From Fusarium oxysporum f. sp. lycopersici 4287 (taxonomy: Eukaryota > Ascomycota > Sordariomycetes > Hypocreales > Nectriaceae), in the NCBI RefSeq assembly GCF_000149955.1, contig NW_017264847.1:1-35334 (forward strand): a DNA stretch of 35,334 nucleotides. Reading direction: 5' to 3'. Position numbers and translations under genes: made by a program. The notes beneath the pieces are model-generated. The model was given only the letters and a program-made list of their open reading frames with translations. It had not been told where the DNA came from and did no database searches. The first letter of the stretch is position 1; each line of letters starts with the position of its first letter. Of this stretch, positions 1 through 11,680 are shown piece by piece.

Positions 1-540
1 ATAACAGCTGAAGTAATACTCTACGAGAGGTTAGAGCCTTAATTACTTAGATAGATATTAATATATAGGTAGTAATTAAATCTTCAAGGAATAGTAAATA
101 AGGAAGGTTAATATAACTAGGGGTTTAATGCTATAATATATATACTCAGATAGGATATAATATAAAAATATATTAGGAGGATATTAAGGTATTTAGAGAA
201 GAGAGTAATAAGTAATTTTAATTAATTAGATAGTTTATAATATTTTAATAGTAGTATTTAATTTAAAGGTTAAGATTTTTATAATATTTACTTATTTATA
301 ATACTTACTTATTATATATATTATTATTTATTTTTATAATAACTAGGCTATATAGTTATTAAAGCTATTTACCTTATAGTATTAAAATACTATTAATAAT
401 AATTTATAAAATATCCTTATAGTTATAAGTTAATAATATTTATAATTAAATACTATAAGAGATTTTTAAAGATTAAAAGGGTTAAAGTTATATACTGTTT
501 TTTATTATATAAAGTTAATACTTTAGTAATTTATTACTTC
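1..540. repeat. AT-rich, RIP-like block
   Basis: This stretch is almost entirely A and T, rich in TA steps, with no open frame of note. It changes abruptly near position 540 into a C-rich leader before the permease gene. In Pezizomycotina such blocks are typically old transposons mutated by repeat-induced point mutation. I see no recognisable transposase or terminal repeat, so the RIP origin is an inference from composition only. Confidence 0.6.
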
Positions 541-792
541 CCACCCAAACCCCTGTAGCTCCCCCGCAATCTCCGATAACCCAGTGGACCATTCTCCCCA
601 CAACTACTATCATCCTTATCGTCCCCCGACGGCCGATTACTACCAACCAATCAGACAACCTCAACTAACCAATAGCATATCTCCATCCGCCGTCATTAGA
701 TCTGTTATCAACACCTCAAAATCCACCTTCACCCCTTTCTCCATGTCGAACTCACCACCCCTCATTCTTCTTTCCAGTGTCCTTTCGATAAT

Positions 793-2437
793 ATGAAGAA
801 TCACGACGCTGATCTAGCACGCGATGCTGCTCAACTCGCAGCGCTAGGCCACAAGCAGGAGCTGGAGAGAAATTTCTCCTTTGTCTCTATGCTTGGCCTT
901 GCCTTTTCCATCCTCAATTCCTGGACTGCACTTGCGTCGAGTTTATCTGTTGGCTTGCCTAGCGGTGGACCTACAGCTGTTATTTGGGGATTGGTCACAG
1001 CTGGAGTGGGCAGTTTGTCACTAGCTGTTTCTAACGCCGAGTTTCTTTCTTGTTATCCTACCAGCGCTGGGCAGTATCACTGGGCGGCTATCATTTCACC
1101 TCCGAAATGGGTCGCCATTGTCTCTTGGGTTACCGGATGGGTTAATGTTAGTGGATGGGTCGCTCTGTCTGCTTCTGGTGGTGTTTTGGGCGGACAATTG
1201 TTTCTAGGCATCATCACTATGTACGACCCCGACTTCGCACCGACACGATGGCAGTACTTCTTGCTGTTCCTCTTATACACATTCCTCGGGTTCTTCCTCA
1301 ACCTATTCCTCGCTTCGGGATTGCCGATAATGACAAAGATCGCGCTGATCTGGTCTGTCTGTGGTCTCCTCGCTACTACAATCACCGTCTTGGCTACTAG
1401 CGCCCCTGACTTCCAGCCCGCTAGTTTTGTCTTCGGAGAATTCATCAACTCCACTGGTTGGCCTGGTGGTGTCGCGTTCCTCTTGGGCTTGCTGCAGGGT
1501 GGTCTTGGACTCACAGGCTTCGATGCCGTTGCGCATATGATCGAAGAGATTCCCCAGCCCTGCATTCGTGGACCTCACATCATGGTCGCTTGTGTTGCCA
1601 TGGGTCTCGTCACTGGCTTTGCTTTCCTTGTCTGTCTTTTATTCGTCATCAAAGATGTGGATGCGGTCGTCGCCTCCCCAACTGGTCCTCTCGTTGAGAT
1701 CTACCTACAAGCTACGAACAACAAGGCCGGCACTGTTTGCCTGCTGCTTTTCCCCATGATCTGCCTCGTGTTTGGTACCCTTGGTATCATGGCCACAAGC
1801 ACTCGTATTCTGTACGCCTTTGCTCGTGATGGAGGTCTGCCCTTCTCCCGAGTGTTTGCCAAGGTTGACCAGCGATGGGGCATTCCAGTCAACGCGCTTT
1901 TGCTCACCAACGCGATCGTCATCATTTTTGGACTCGTCTACCTTGGATCAACAAGTGCACTGAACGCCATTCTTTCAGCTGCTGTCATCGCCCTTTCCAT
2001 CTCATATGCCGTCACTCCTGCCATCAACTGTCTCCAAGGACGAAAGGGGCTATTGGACAACCGACCTTTTGTGCTGCCAGAGTGGCTCGGCTGGATCTGC
2101 AATCTTGTAAGTACACCCAAAGTCAAGAATCACTGCTTATGACTTTTACTAACCCTTGATCCAGGTCGGTATCGCCTACACGATCGTCATAACCGTCTTC
2201 CTCCTCTTCCCTCCCGTTAGCGATGTCACAGCCTCCAACATGAACTACGCTGTAGTTGCATTTGCCGCCATCATAATTGTTTCTTCGATTCAATGGTTTG
2301 TGGATGGAAGGCATAACTTCAAGGGGCCTACGTTTGACGAAGACGCGCTGTTTGTCAGTGGAGTCGAAGAAGCCAGCGGAACTAAGATTGGAGATGACAA
2401 TGACTCGAAGGTCAACAAGATAGATGCAGAGGTCTAG
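793..2437 (+). CDS. Amino acid/choline (GABA-type) permease, APC superfamily
   Basis: Two exons, 793-2106 and 2165-2437, separated by a 58-nt intron (donor GTAAGT, acceptor CAG), encode 528 residues, the usual length of fungal GABA/choline permeases. The N-terminus has the charged region followed by NFSFVSMLGLAFSILNSW, typical of the family's first membrane segment. The conserved SAGQYHW block lies between early helices, and a GFDAVAHMIEEI motif and TSTRILYAFARDGGLPFS follow, all diagnostic for the amino acid/choline transporter group. About 12 membrane segments are expected, and the C-terminal tail is acidic and cytosolic. The protein should import an amine, choline or amino acid across the plasma membrane; the exact substrate cannot be read from the sequence. 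It is convergent with a copper amine oxidase, so a shared role in amine use is possible but unproven. The start is the first ATG after a C-rich leader. Confidence 0.9.
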
Positions 2438-3445
2438 AAGACATATGAACTGAGCTGTAATTATATTGTATTAGTCTATTCAAGATAGACGGATTTGCCA
2501 TTTCTACCTGTGAAGCACTTCGAAATTATATTTCTTTCAAACTAGGCTTTGATCGTCGTTTAGAGGTTCACAGTACAAGTGAGGTATTTCATGATATGAA
2601 TGCTCCTGCAATAATATGGCCATGCATCGGCTCATTTCGATTAGACGCTGTAACGGCCTCCAAAATTCCCATAGGTGTAACGCTTAGGAGGTCATCAACG
2701 TGACCAGGCAACAGGGAATGCATCTGTCGTCATGGCACGAAAATGAGGGCAGCGACTCATGATTAGCCACTTTACCGAGACTTGCAACATATTGCCGGAT
2801 TTCCCCGATGCACTGGAACTGTATCAAGATAGCAACGAACAACCCCAATATCCAACGGTTGAAGATGCAGATGTTAAGTCATACCCCGTGGGGAATAGGC
2901 CAGTGTCTATCGCTTGGGAATGCTACATCGAGTTTAGTCCCCCGCAATCGCCGTCGACCCAAACCAAAAAGAGAAAGGTCGTGCCCGTCGGCCGTCGGCC
3001 GTTTTCTGAGCGAAGCGATCGAGGCCAGCCTAGACGACAGCTTCATTATCTTCGCCACGGTAAATATCAGGAAGTTATTTTGATAGAAGAAATTCAGATG
3101 ACTCAGAAATGTAGTCATCTGATTCCGTTCCAAGTCTAGGTATTATTGCTCTACGACCGGAGAGTCGGAGATGTAATATCATTGTCTCCTACAGCGGGAA
3201 GTTTCTCAGGATAATGTTGCGTTATCCTTGAGAGAAAGTGGTCGCTAACCAAACACACATAGAGACTTTTACCACAGATTGAGTAGTTTAATTGGGATTT
3301 GCCTCTTTCAGACTTATGTTAAAATAGCAAAATTGTGAATTCCTCAAGTAATAGTCTACCAGCACTCTCAATCCATGTTCAATGGCCTGCAAAAAATGAC
3401 ACCCGTCATATACAAGTACATATCCCTCTCTCCATGCAAACCATT
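2438..3445. other. Intergenic, no gene seen
   Basis: This 1-kb stretch lies between the converging 3' ends of the permease and amine oxidase genes. Short open frames exist, for example 2759-3139, but none has family resemblance or intron-exon structure. A short tandem of CGTCGGC-like units occurs near 2985-3001. I see no RNA gene. Confidence 0.6.
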
Positions 3446-5707
3446 CTACAGACGAGGTTTGCTGCCCGCGCAGCATGAAGACTCTTGGGCCTTTTCAGCA
3501 TTTGTCAGCTGCGAAGTGAAGTTCTTCCTGCCGGGCACATCAATTGCCGGGTTTGCCGTGAAGAAATCCGCAGGCTTGATATGAAGATCAAGAATCTCGA
3601 CGGGCCTGGTATTAGTTAGCAAGACAGATATTCAATGCGATGGCGTCTGGGACTTACATAACTGGCCAATCCTCTACTCTGGGATTATGAGTAAGACCAA
3701 ACACACTCCATAGCACAATATCCTGCTGGAAAACATCATCGTTCCTATCAGCAGCATCCGCAACGCCCTCAACCTCCGAGACCGATTGCAGCGTATATCG
3801 CCCACCAGCATAGAATTCATTATCACGATACTTAGTAACCCATAGATGTCTCTGCGCAAACCTCGCCCGTTTCGCCTGCGTAGAATTAGGATCCGCAAGC
3901 AACGGCCTCGTCACCGGTGCAAGAATCTTATATCCCACAGGCTGACCACTAATCGGATTAAGCTTATCCATATTCTGCACCTTGAAGGTTCGATCTGTGA
4001 AGGGGTTCGCGTCAAGACCTGCTGAGGCTGTTACGGGGGTTGTGACGACCTGGTAGGCGTTGCCGTTGGGGTTGGTGCGGGCGTCGATGCGCATGGGGAG
4101 CGATTCTGTCTGGACGAGGGTGTTCTTGTGGCCGTCTATGGCGGGGTCGATGCGCACGCAGAAGATGTGTTGGTGGTTTTGGGCGAGGATGCCGGGGCTT
4201 ACGACGTTGCCCCATGGAGCGGTCTTGCCCTCTTCTATGAGGACAGAGGAGACGATTCCGGTGGCGCGGGCTTGGACGGTGATGGCACCTGCTTGGTCGA
4301 AGATATACTTTTGTTGCGTTAGATAGGTCATTTGCTAAAGGGGGGAGACCTACGTTGAAGATGTATTCGTAGTTGGCTAGGGTGATGATGAACTGAACAA
4401 CAAGCTCTCGTCTGCGGGTTACGACAGCTCGACCAGTACGCCAGTTTGTATGCTTCCAGTTAATACCATTATCTTGCTCGTGGAGGCAGATCACATTCTT
4501 AGTAGTGCGTGCTGTACCGCTATGATCAACAAGAACACCATCAAAGTACTAAAACCTTGTCAGCATATGAACTCTCTAACAGCATCTGAGAGCATCCGTG
4601 TCACTCACCTTGATGACACCCAGACAGTCACATCCAAGCTGCAGATTATTGCAAGCGTCTCCAAGCGTCCCGTCGCCAAAGTCGAAAGCCTGCTTTCGGT
4701 GGAACGGAGGTCGCGGGTCCGCATAAGGAACCGTCATATCGCTGATAGACAGTCTGTACAGAACACTTCGGCCGTCAAAACGAACATCATGTAGCACCGC
4801 ACCCTCGCGAGGGTTGAACGTCGCTCGCATGCTCCACTTCTGCCAATTGATCACATTGGAATCCTCAACATTGAAGCTAGGCCCAGATGGCTGCACGACA
4901 TTGAGTTCCTTTAGGTCTCTGCGCAGACCACCAGGCAAAAGCTCAGGGACGTATTCCGAAGGCGTCATGTGATCGATGTTGACTTTGGCGTAGTCACCCT
5001 CAGCGAAGGTATGAGGATCATTACCTCCACCGGTAGCAACCTCGTGAATGCGGATGACTTCGCGTGTCTCGGCGTCGATGACGGGGATGATGGGGAGCGG
5101 GTATCCCCAGAAGTTGCATTCGCGGTTCTTGCTGTCGGAGGCGTAGATCAGGGCCTGCATGTGTCGGCGATTGGGGTCGTCAGCCGCGTCAAGGCCGCCA
5201 TATGGCCAAGGCTCAACGACGACCTCAAAGTCCTGGGGAGGTTGAACTTGGCGATGCGCTCCTTGAAGACAGGGGAGTCTCGACAAATGATTCGGACGTC
5301 ATCAAGCTCTTCGCTATACGAATCCATTAGTCTATGATATGGCTTGCAATGCCGTGTAAGGGTCTGGCATACCTTGTGAACGCTGCTTGGGCATCCGCTC
5401 GGATTGACTCAACCTGCTTGATCTTTCTTGTGTTCAGGTCGATGATAGCCTCATGCGATTGCGGAGGCTTGCCACCATGAGCTGTGTCAAAGTGGACTCG
5501 TGCTTCACGAGCGGGTCTGGGCGTAGAGCTGGTAACCTTTCCAGCATGCTCAAGATCTAAGTAAGGCGCCAGGACCTCCTTCACTGGCTCCTCAAGGTAA
5601 ATGACCCGGAACTTCAGGACATTCTGAGGATAAGCAGCGCGAACAACATCTCTGGCCAAGTTCGTCTCGTCGACGGAGAGAGGAATAAGAGGATGAGGCT
5701 GAGACAT
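3446..5707 (-). pseudogene. Copper amine oxidase (peroxisomal type), frameshifted
   Basis: Five exons: 5707-5373, 5313-4609, 4548-4354, 4307-3658 and 3605-3446, with introns of 46-60 nt. Allowing for one missing base, the product is about 681 residues, normal for fungal enzymes that oxidise primary amines to aldehyde, ammonia and hydrogen peroxide. The cofactor tyrosine (topaquinone precursor) lies in ANYEY, about residue 407. The likely catalytic aspartate is in AFDFGD, about 323. Copper ligands are His457 and His459 in NHQHIF and His619 in THNPRVEDWPVM. The C-terminus is SKPRL, close to a PTS1 peroxisomal signal. In exon 2 the frame that starts after the first intron ends in KFNLP, and the frame of DFEVVVEPWPYGG begins at once, one base out of phase, at the four-G run 5235-5238. 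Either a real frameshift or a homopolymer sequencing error explains this. All other family residues are present, so the gene is otherwise intact. Confidence 0.88.
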
Positions 5708-7136
5708 CTTGGGATATGAGGGTGATTGGGAATAGATGGAGATTCTGGGGAAGGGCGGATGAAGAGCGAGGTTGAGGATTTTTAAGCCGCTTTAAACAGA
5801 ACTCATGATAACCTAACGCCGTCTGGAGCTAGTGTCATGCCAAGACATGTCGCCCGGCGGCGGATTAGGGCTCTAGCGGGCATCTTGGTTTACAAGGAGT
5901 AGGGATTGGAGAAGCTAAGCCATCCTTGAGCTAGCTGAAAGTGGGTAATGAAGTGAGTTATGCTTGGTTTAATTCGATTTGATTAGTAAACTGAAGAGCT
6001 CAAGAAGTTGCATAAATGTGCCCAAATTTGGTATATGACGGACGTTATAGGTTACCCGAAGCCCTCGGAATGGCTATAGGATTTATTGGTCATCGTGGGA
6101 GCTTTTTGGGTGGAAGCTTATATTGGTGCAAAAGGATATCGTGTCCTCGTGATGTGTGACAGCAGCCTAAACTTTAACCTTACAGCCAGCAATTAGCTAC
6201 GTAGGTGTATGGTTCAGCAGATTTAAATGATTTACCCTAGAGCTGACGCATACGTCGTGGATCTAATAGACAGATATATGTCTTCATCGGGAAAACTATG
6301 TCCAGATCGAATTGACAATAAGATGCTAGCGCAATTTTGCTTATCTCAAGCAAGTCAACTAAAAGAAAATTAGTCTCACTTCAGCTATCTCATCGTAGCT
6401 GATTTGAGTTCTCTTGAGCCTTATTCCCAAGCTCATATCAGTGCAGTTAGCTGCTTGTCAAGGTCTTCTTGCCCTTCTGCTGGGGTCTTTGTACATCTAT
6501 AAATAGGTAGATTCAATGGTGTTATGCAGGTGAGACACGGAGCCTTATTTTTCAAAATCAGGCTCGGCTAATGCGCGGAACACCATGCAAACTCATCATA
6601 CCTACATTCCGTGCCTTACTGTCATGCATCGCATTTTTTGGAATAGCGAAGTCTACAGTTGAGAGAGCCCGTTATCAACGATGTATGTTCAATATGTAAG
6701 AGAAATTGATGAGATGGTCCCAGGAAGAACACGTAACAACACAAAGACAGAATGGATGCTCATATCATTTCCCAATTGTCTGACATGAAGATCAGGCTGC
6801 GATTACACGGCACAACAAACCAACGTCCAATAGGGATTCGAATATCAAGGTGACACAGCAGCTCAGCTCCTGCAATATTTCGGATACTCTCGAATCCGAA
6901 CCAATAGGTGAATAAATCAACCAATATCACATGCAGTCTTTGGAAACTTATATGGGGGAAGTATTGCGAGAAGCAAGGGTGGGCGGCTATAGTAGTACCC
7001 CAAACCCGAGAAACTCAACTTCAGAGCTTTCCCCGTCGTCAAACCTATTTTATCCCATATTTCCGCTCTTGCCCTTCATAGAGAGCTGTGTGCCTTTTAT
7101 TGTTGCTTCCACGTTTCTTAATTCATCGTCATCAAG
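5708..7136. other. Intergenic, divergent promoter region
   Basis: This 1.4-kb stretch separates the divergently transcribed amine oxidase and ankyrin/CorA-like genes and should hold both promoters. No convincing open frame, tRNA or repeat was found in it. Confidence 0.55.
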
Positions 7137-9121
7137 ATGACCGACGCTAGTCTGGCTGTCAACGCTGATGATGGCGGAGCCCACGAGAAAGTGACAACAG
7201 GGCCCGACGATGCTGGCGATGGTATGGCGCGCCGTTCTAGCCATGGCAGCTCTGTTCATGAGGTGGACAAAGCTCATGAGCCTGAACCGCTCCCACTGCA
7301 TGAGAAACTACTGGACATAGCACAGACTCCGCAGCCAACCAATGCAGCCACTTTGGCAGAGTTCAAAGATTTGCTTCTCGAGAAGGCGTCTGAGATCAAT
7401 GCGCTAGACAAAACTGGAAAAACAGCCCTCCACATCGCAGTTGAGCATGGTCTCACAACCGAAGCCCAATGTATTATACGTGACGGAGCCAATATCGCCA
7501 TAGCTGACAACGAGGGGCAGCAACCTCTTTATCTAGCTTGTGTAGAGGGCCATACTGAGCTAGTCAAAAAGGCCGAAGCCACAGTTGTGGGATTCTTCAA
7601 AGGAAAAGGCGAGTCGGGCAGAATTCGAAGAAACCGGCCAATACAAGAGATTGTCTACGATCCAGGATCGACCGATGTAATGGGAACAGCCATCAGGAAT
7701 CTGACTGAAATAACTAGGAGAGGGTCATTGAGCTTTAACAGTAAACTCTACGCTAAAGAGAACATTAAGCTCACTTGGGTTCATTTGCCATCGACCAACG
7801 TGGGTAATAGCACATCATGCAGACAATAGCCGCTGACCTGTGCTAGATGATCTGGATGAATGTTAGTATCCCCCTGCCCCTTTGTATCGGGAAATAAGGC
7901 AACGAAAGCACAATACATAACTCAATCTTTTCCACAGGATCTGTTGACAAATATCATGTCACACGAAGGCTATCGCACTCGCGAGTACTATGAAGTGAGG
8001 TCTTTCTTTCGGGATAGCTGGGTTGAAGTACCTGACAAAGAGTCTCGCTCGAGGATGATGAGGCCTCGATCTGTGACGAGTCCTAAAGAAAACAGAGTCG
8101 ACCCCAAACCAGAAGAGAGTGAAATTTCGGAGTCATCCAAGGACATAGAAACAGAGGATAGTAACCTTGACAGAGAAGGAGAAAGAGGAGGAGCAAGGGA
8201 GAAGAACGAAAAAGACACAAAAAAGGTCCAGGCTACACCGCAGACTCACAGGAAGAACAGCAGAAAGTCTACGCTGACTGGAAGTCCAACACTCGCCAGC
8301 CTGTTAAGAAGTCACATGGATTTGTAAATGCATCAGCTATCTATGTTTGTCCAACTTCTGTTATGCACTACTGAGACTAATTCCTCGATCTTAGATGCCT
8401 TACCTCGCTTACTCCACTCATTGTCGACATTGGGACAACAGACTAGTCCCCGACAACCAGGAGCTGAAAGACGCACATGACCTATACGAGGAACTACAAG
8501 ACAAGTACGAAGGCAAGGATAAACAACAGCATGGCTCGCCGACTCTTGATGAGTGGTATTATCAATTCGCACGGTCATGACTTTTACCTTTGCCACAGTT
8601 CTATTCGTAAGCCTTATCTGAATTGATTATAAGGACAGCCAATGACACCAACCTGTGAAATTAGCTCCCGTTGTCGTTTTTATTATCATTGTTCGCCTTG
8701 GACGTAGCCTCCTTCCAAGAAGCTCCTGCTTGGGCTTTCTATGTCATATGTAAGCTCCGACAACTGTTAACTTGTACCTTCCTTCCCTTCTAACGATAGT
8801 ATAGTCTTCGTTTCTATCGGAATATCAGCAATCCTAGGTTTCAGTGTCTTCTACTGGGACAACATCAAGCGCGCCAAGCAAATGCTATTTGAGATAGCAG
8901 AAAAAGCATTCGAAGGCGATTTCAAGCCAACTTCACGTCCGTCGAACCTTCCAGAGAAAGAGGGTACTTGGAGGGAAGGCAGAGAGAAAAGTGACAGACT
9001 TATCAACATTCCATCGAAGAGCAAAGATGGTGAGCCAGGGTTTATGAGTCGCTTCAGAGGACACGGACGGGGAGCTGATGCTGATGACATTGAGAGTCAT
9101 GCTGCGACATCTAGGAGATAG
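7137..9121 (+). pseudogene. Ankyrin / CorA-like membrane protein gene, decayed
   Basis: Pieces of the fungal ankyrin-plus-CorA-like family are in order: exon 7137-7799, a 15-nt exon 7847-7861, then 7938-8344, 8395-8606, 8665-8749 and 8805-9121. About one and a half ankyrin repeats are visible at residues 87-145 (KTALHIAVEHG, PLYLACVEGHTELV). Family blocks follow: LTWVHLPSTN, DSWVEVPDKESRSRMMRP, the MPYLAYSTHC start of the CorA-like part, and TLDEWYYQF. Two terminal membrane helices follow (LPLSFLLSLFALDV and FFVSIGISAILGFSVFYW). Two lesions are seen. The frame changes by one base between 8171 and 8230, perhaps at the A6 run 8219-8224. The expected region of roughly 300 residues between TLDEWYYQF and the first helix is absent, with a stop at 8578-8580 and a frame change at the join near 8571-8577. 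The gene is probably non-functional; the original role (cation transport or signalling) is unknown. Confidence 0.75.
7847..7861 (+). other. 15-nt microexon of the ankyrin/CorA-like gene
   Basis: The five codons ATG ATC TGG ATG AAT sit between a 47-nt intron (7800-7846, donor GTGGGT, acceptor CTAG) and a 76-nt intron (7862-7937, donor GTTAGT, acceptor ACAG). Including them joins HLPSTN to DLLTNIMSHEG in frame, and the residues MIWMN fit the family pattern (MxWMxDLL). Without them the family block is interrupted. Confidence 0.7.
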
Positions 9122-9238
9122 AAGGCATAATTACATGTTCTTATTGATATAATACAAAGGGATTTTGAAAACTGCTTTTGACTCTGACAAGGACTCGTCT
9201 ATGGTGCGTTACCATCGATGATCTTACTCGCTATACTT

Positions 9239-11134
9239 TTAGACAAGACTTAGCAGTCTTACCTCATGCTCAGTTTCTTCTCCCAAGTGAGCCCCTTCAA
9301 ATGAGTGACGGTAACTCTCAAGCTGATCCGCAGGTAAACTTGCCCCAATACTCTCCCACTTAGAAACCTGGCCAATAATCCGACACTTTCCATCATCATT
9401 TCTTCGTATAAGGAAAAGAGTCGAAAGGCCAGCGAAAACACAGATCGCATCCCCAATAGCTGCCACAGCATCACTATGAATTAACTGTCCTGCTGTTCCA
9501 TCTTGTAGCACAAAGTTGCTGCATCCAACCATGCTCTGCTGTAAAATGGGGTCTGTTACCATTCCATAAGCACCTTGCAACTGTTCCTCAGTTCCAAATC
9601 TCGTGCCAAGAGAGGATAATGGTTGATTATGCACCATGCATACATAAGCCATCATGACTCTCTGCACAATGATCGGGTTTTGAGTTAATCGCTCTTCAGT
9701 GTATATGTCTGCAAGATGGCATTTGAACCACTCGGTCATTACTTCCATGCGTGTAACTCTTCTTATAGCTGCCGCTACTTTGACTATAGCCTCATCAAAT
9801 TGCAAGAGTGATAATGGCGAGACAATGCCAGTATCGGGATCAGGCGTGACGGGCTTGCAAACGGTCACACATTGCCCAAGGATAATCGCCGGCATGGTAA
9901 GAGTCTTACCATCCTCCGAAATATTGAAGCACTTCCCAGGACTGGGGGTCAGATTGGACCTTGCTGTCCAGCTACTTCGGAGATCAGGTGTCCACGACGG
10001 TACGGATGAAAGGTTGCCGACAGTTCCCAAGTTCACAACACGGATATCTTGGGTCTGTTCAAGAATGAACATTGTGAACTTGTAGCAAAGTTCTTCAAAA
10101 GATTGTGTGTAGTCTGGCCGAAGGGCCTTGGGTAGAGGATCGCAACGCAAGAGACCAATGAGGGCATATAAACGATCATGAGCAACCGTAGCTTCCAACT
10201 CAGTGGTCTCATTCAACAGCTTCACTATGTCAAGAGCACACTGCTTCTCCTGATCCACTGTCTGTTTTGCTTCTTCTTCTTCTTCTGCAGGCTTCTCACT
10301 TCTGACCTGTAGGATATTCTTATATGCCAGTTCAATGGCTTTGAACCTAACTGGATTCTCCGCCATGAACGAGTAGAGCAGCTGTCCATCCTCAGATGGA
10401 TTCAGCATCAAGACCCAAGTCTTGAAGAAGATCTCGTATCCCAACTCGTGAAGTCCACAAAGCAAGATCGGCTGTTTCTTTGCTAGGACAGCTTCTTGAA
10501 GAATCCAAATACGTCGGAACCATGGGCGATGACCGATAGACCTTAAAGCTTTCCGGACAGACTCAACCTCAGTTGCGGCTGTCGCGTCAGAACGCCCAGA
10601 GCTCGTGAACGCTTTGATTCGATCATCTTCAGAAAGGTCTTCACTGACAGAATATGCATGTGTCTGGAAGTGCTTCAGCCTCTGTGCCAATCTGCAAACA
10701 TGACTTCCCTCGTCACTCTCCACCGGACCCAACCAAGCCAACACACGCTCACATTGGCCGTAGATCTCTGACATACGGGGAACTTGGATTGACTTTTCAA
10801 CCTGATCATTCTGGTTGATGCAAATGGCATCTACCCAGAGCAACGCCTTGGCATCACTGTCGTAGCCGTCAAACACATGACGCCGATACTGATACAGAGC
10901 ATTGTATAAATTCCTCGTGATACTGAATGGCTGATCATTCAGAAGGATAGTGGCGGGGTTTTCTCTTGCGCCCCAGACGTAAGACAAGGCCCAGAATCTT
11001 TGGAACGTGCGGGATTTAACGGTTCTGAGCTCAACGCATATTAAGTCAGCGTCGCCAGGTTTCACGAGTAGCAATCTTAACTCATCGGTCTTGAGAGACT
11101 GATATGGAAAGAGAGCGGAAGGTTGTAGGTCCAT
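9239..11134 (-). CDS. HET-domain (heterokaryon incompatibility) protein
   Basis: A single long frame encodes 631 residues from the ATG at 11134; the frame stays open further upstream to 11269 but has no ATG there. The HET domain is at residues 49-136: ALSYVWG, then LLWVDAICINQND, then MSEIYGQCERVLAWLGP, the three canonical blocks. An EEEEEA run corresponds to a CTT repeat near 10268-10285. The rest is the variable C-terminal part usual in the family, with no WD40 or NACHT module visible. HET proteins trigger cell death after fusion of unlike strains; filamentous ascomycetes carry dozens of them, most without a known trigger. No intron is needed. It is transcribed away from the small gene at 11681, sharing a 546-bp promoter region. 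The partner and recognition specificity cannot be inferred. Confidence 0.9.
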   Translation of the reverse strand: MDLQPSALFPYQSLKTDELRLLLVKPGDADLICVELRTVKSRTFQRFWALSYVWGARENPATILLNDQPFSITRNLYNALYQYRRHVFDGYDSDAKALLWVDAICINQNDQVEKSIQVPRMSEIYGQCERVLAWLGPVESDEGSHVCRLAQRLKHFQTHAYSVSEDLSEDDRIKAFTSSGRSDATAATEVESVRKALRSIGHRPWFRRIWILQEAVLAKKQPILLCGLHELGYEIFFKTWVLMLNPSEDGQLLYSFMAENPVRFKAIELAYKNILQVRSEKPAEEEEEAKQTVDQEKQCALDIVKLLNETTELEATVAHDRLYALIGLLRCDPLPKALRPDYTQSFEELCYKFTMFILEQTQDIRVVNLGTVGNLSSVPSWTPDLRSSWTARSNLTPSPGKCFNISEDGKTLTMPAIILGQCVTVCKPVTPDPDTGIVSPLSLLQFDEAIVKVAAAIRRVTRMEVMTEWFKCHLADIYTEERLTQNPIIVQRVMMAYVCMVHNQPLSSLGTRFGTEEQLQGAYGMVTDPILQQSMVGCSNFVLQDGTAGQLIHSDAVAAIGDAICVFAGLSTLFLIRRNDDGKCRIIGQVSKWESIGASLPADQLESYRHSFEGAHLGEETEHEVRLLSLV

Positions 11135-11559
11135 CGTGAGGTCGGTGAAGATGTTAGGTAGTGTTTCTCTCCTGGTTTGCCCCGCCGTGACAAGTGGAGC
11201 TCCACTGACATTTCCCCCCCCTGTAAGTCCAGTCTCAACATGGATAATCAGGATGATGAAGATAAGCAAAATGGAAGAAGCGCTGTGATGGACTTCACCA
11301 GCTGAAAACGGGATGAAGGGCTTTCGATACTCTTCTCATTACGATATGACTAGATCATTCAATAGCTGTCTGGAAAGAATAATAGCTGGCGTCGTATCTT
11401 AGTCCCATCTGCCAGCAGATTCAGTCTCATTCAATCCTTCGTTAATGTGCGTCTTCGTTTTGCTCAGCGGCCGCTTGAAAACGAAAATCTAGCAGCTTTT
11501 GGCTGCGCTGCTCCGATCCTGAAAAGATTTCAAGTTAACGCCAACGCTCTCGTTAGGCC

Positions 11560-11567
11560 TATAAATA
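11560..11567 (+). promoter_or_regulatory. TATA box of the small helical-protein gene
   Basis: TATAAATA lies 114 nt before the ATG at 11681, followed by a pyrimidine-rich CTTCCTCCGTTCCCTGACTC stretch where transcription would start. Position and sequence fit a core promoter; this is inferred from sequence alone. Confidence 0.5.
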
Positions 11568-11680
11568 TGTGACTGGATCTTCCTCCGTTCCCTGACTCCT
11601 GACTCCAAACACAGAACCCAGAACAACTACAGGTAATCTCAAACATATAACAGCCACAAATAGGCTTCCCTACCGTGAAC

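Noticed and set aside
584..796. Open frame overlapping the permease start, a possible upstream ORF.
   Set aside because: It begins with GTG rather than ATG and has low-complexity sequence, so it is not a credible uORF.
2759..3139. Open frame of 126 codons with a basic KKRK stretch resembling a nuclear signal.
   Set aside because: It lies between two convergent genes, lacks family resemblance and overlaps other equally long frames; chance is sufficient.
6831..6845. GATTCGAAT resembling a tRNA B box.
   Set aside because: No matching A box or cloverleaf stems at the right spacing; no tRNA gene is supported.
11135..11269. N-terminal extension of the HET protein with a hydrophobic stretch.
   Set aside because: The extension starts at TTG and has no ATG; the ATG at 11134 begins a normal HET-protein N-terminus.
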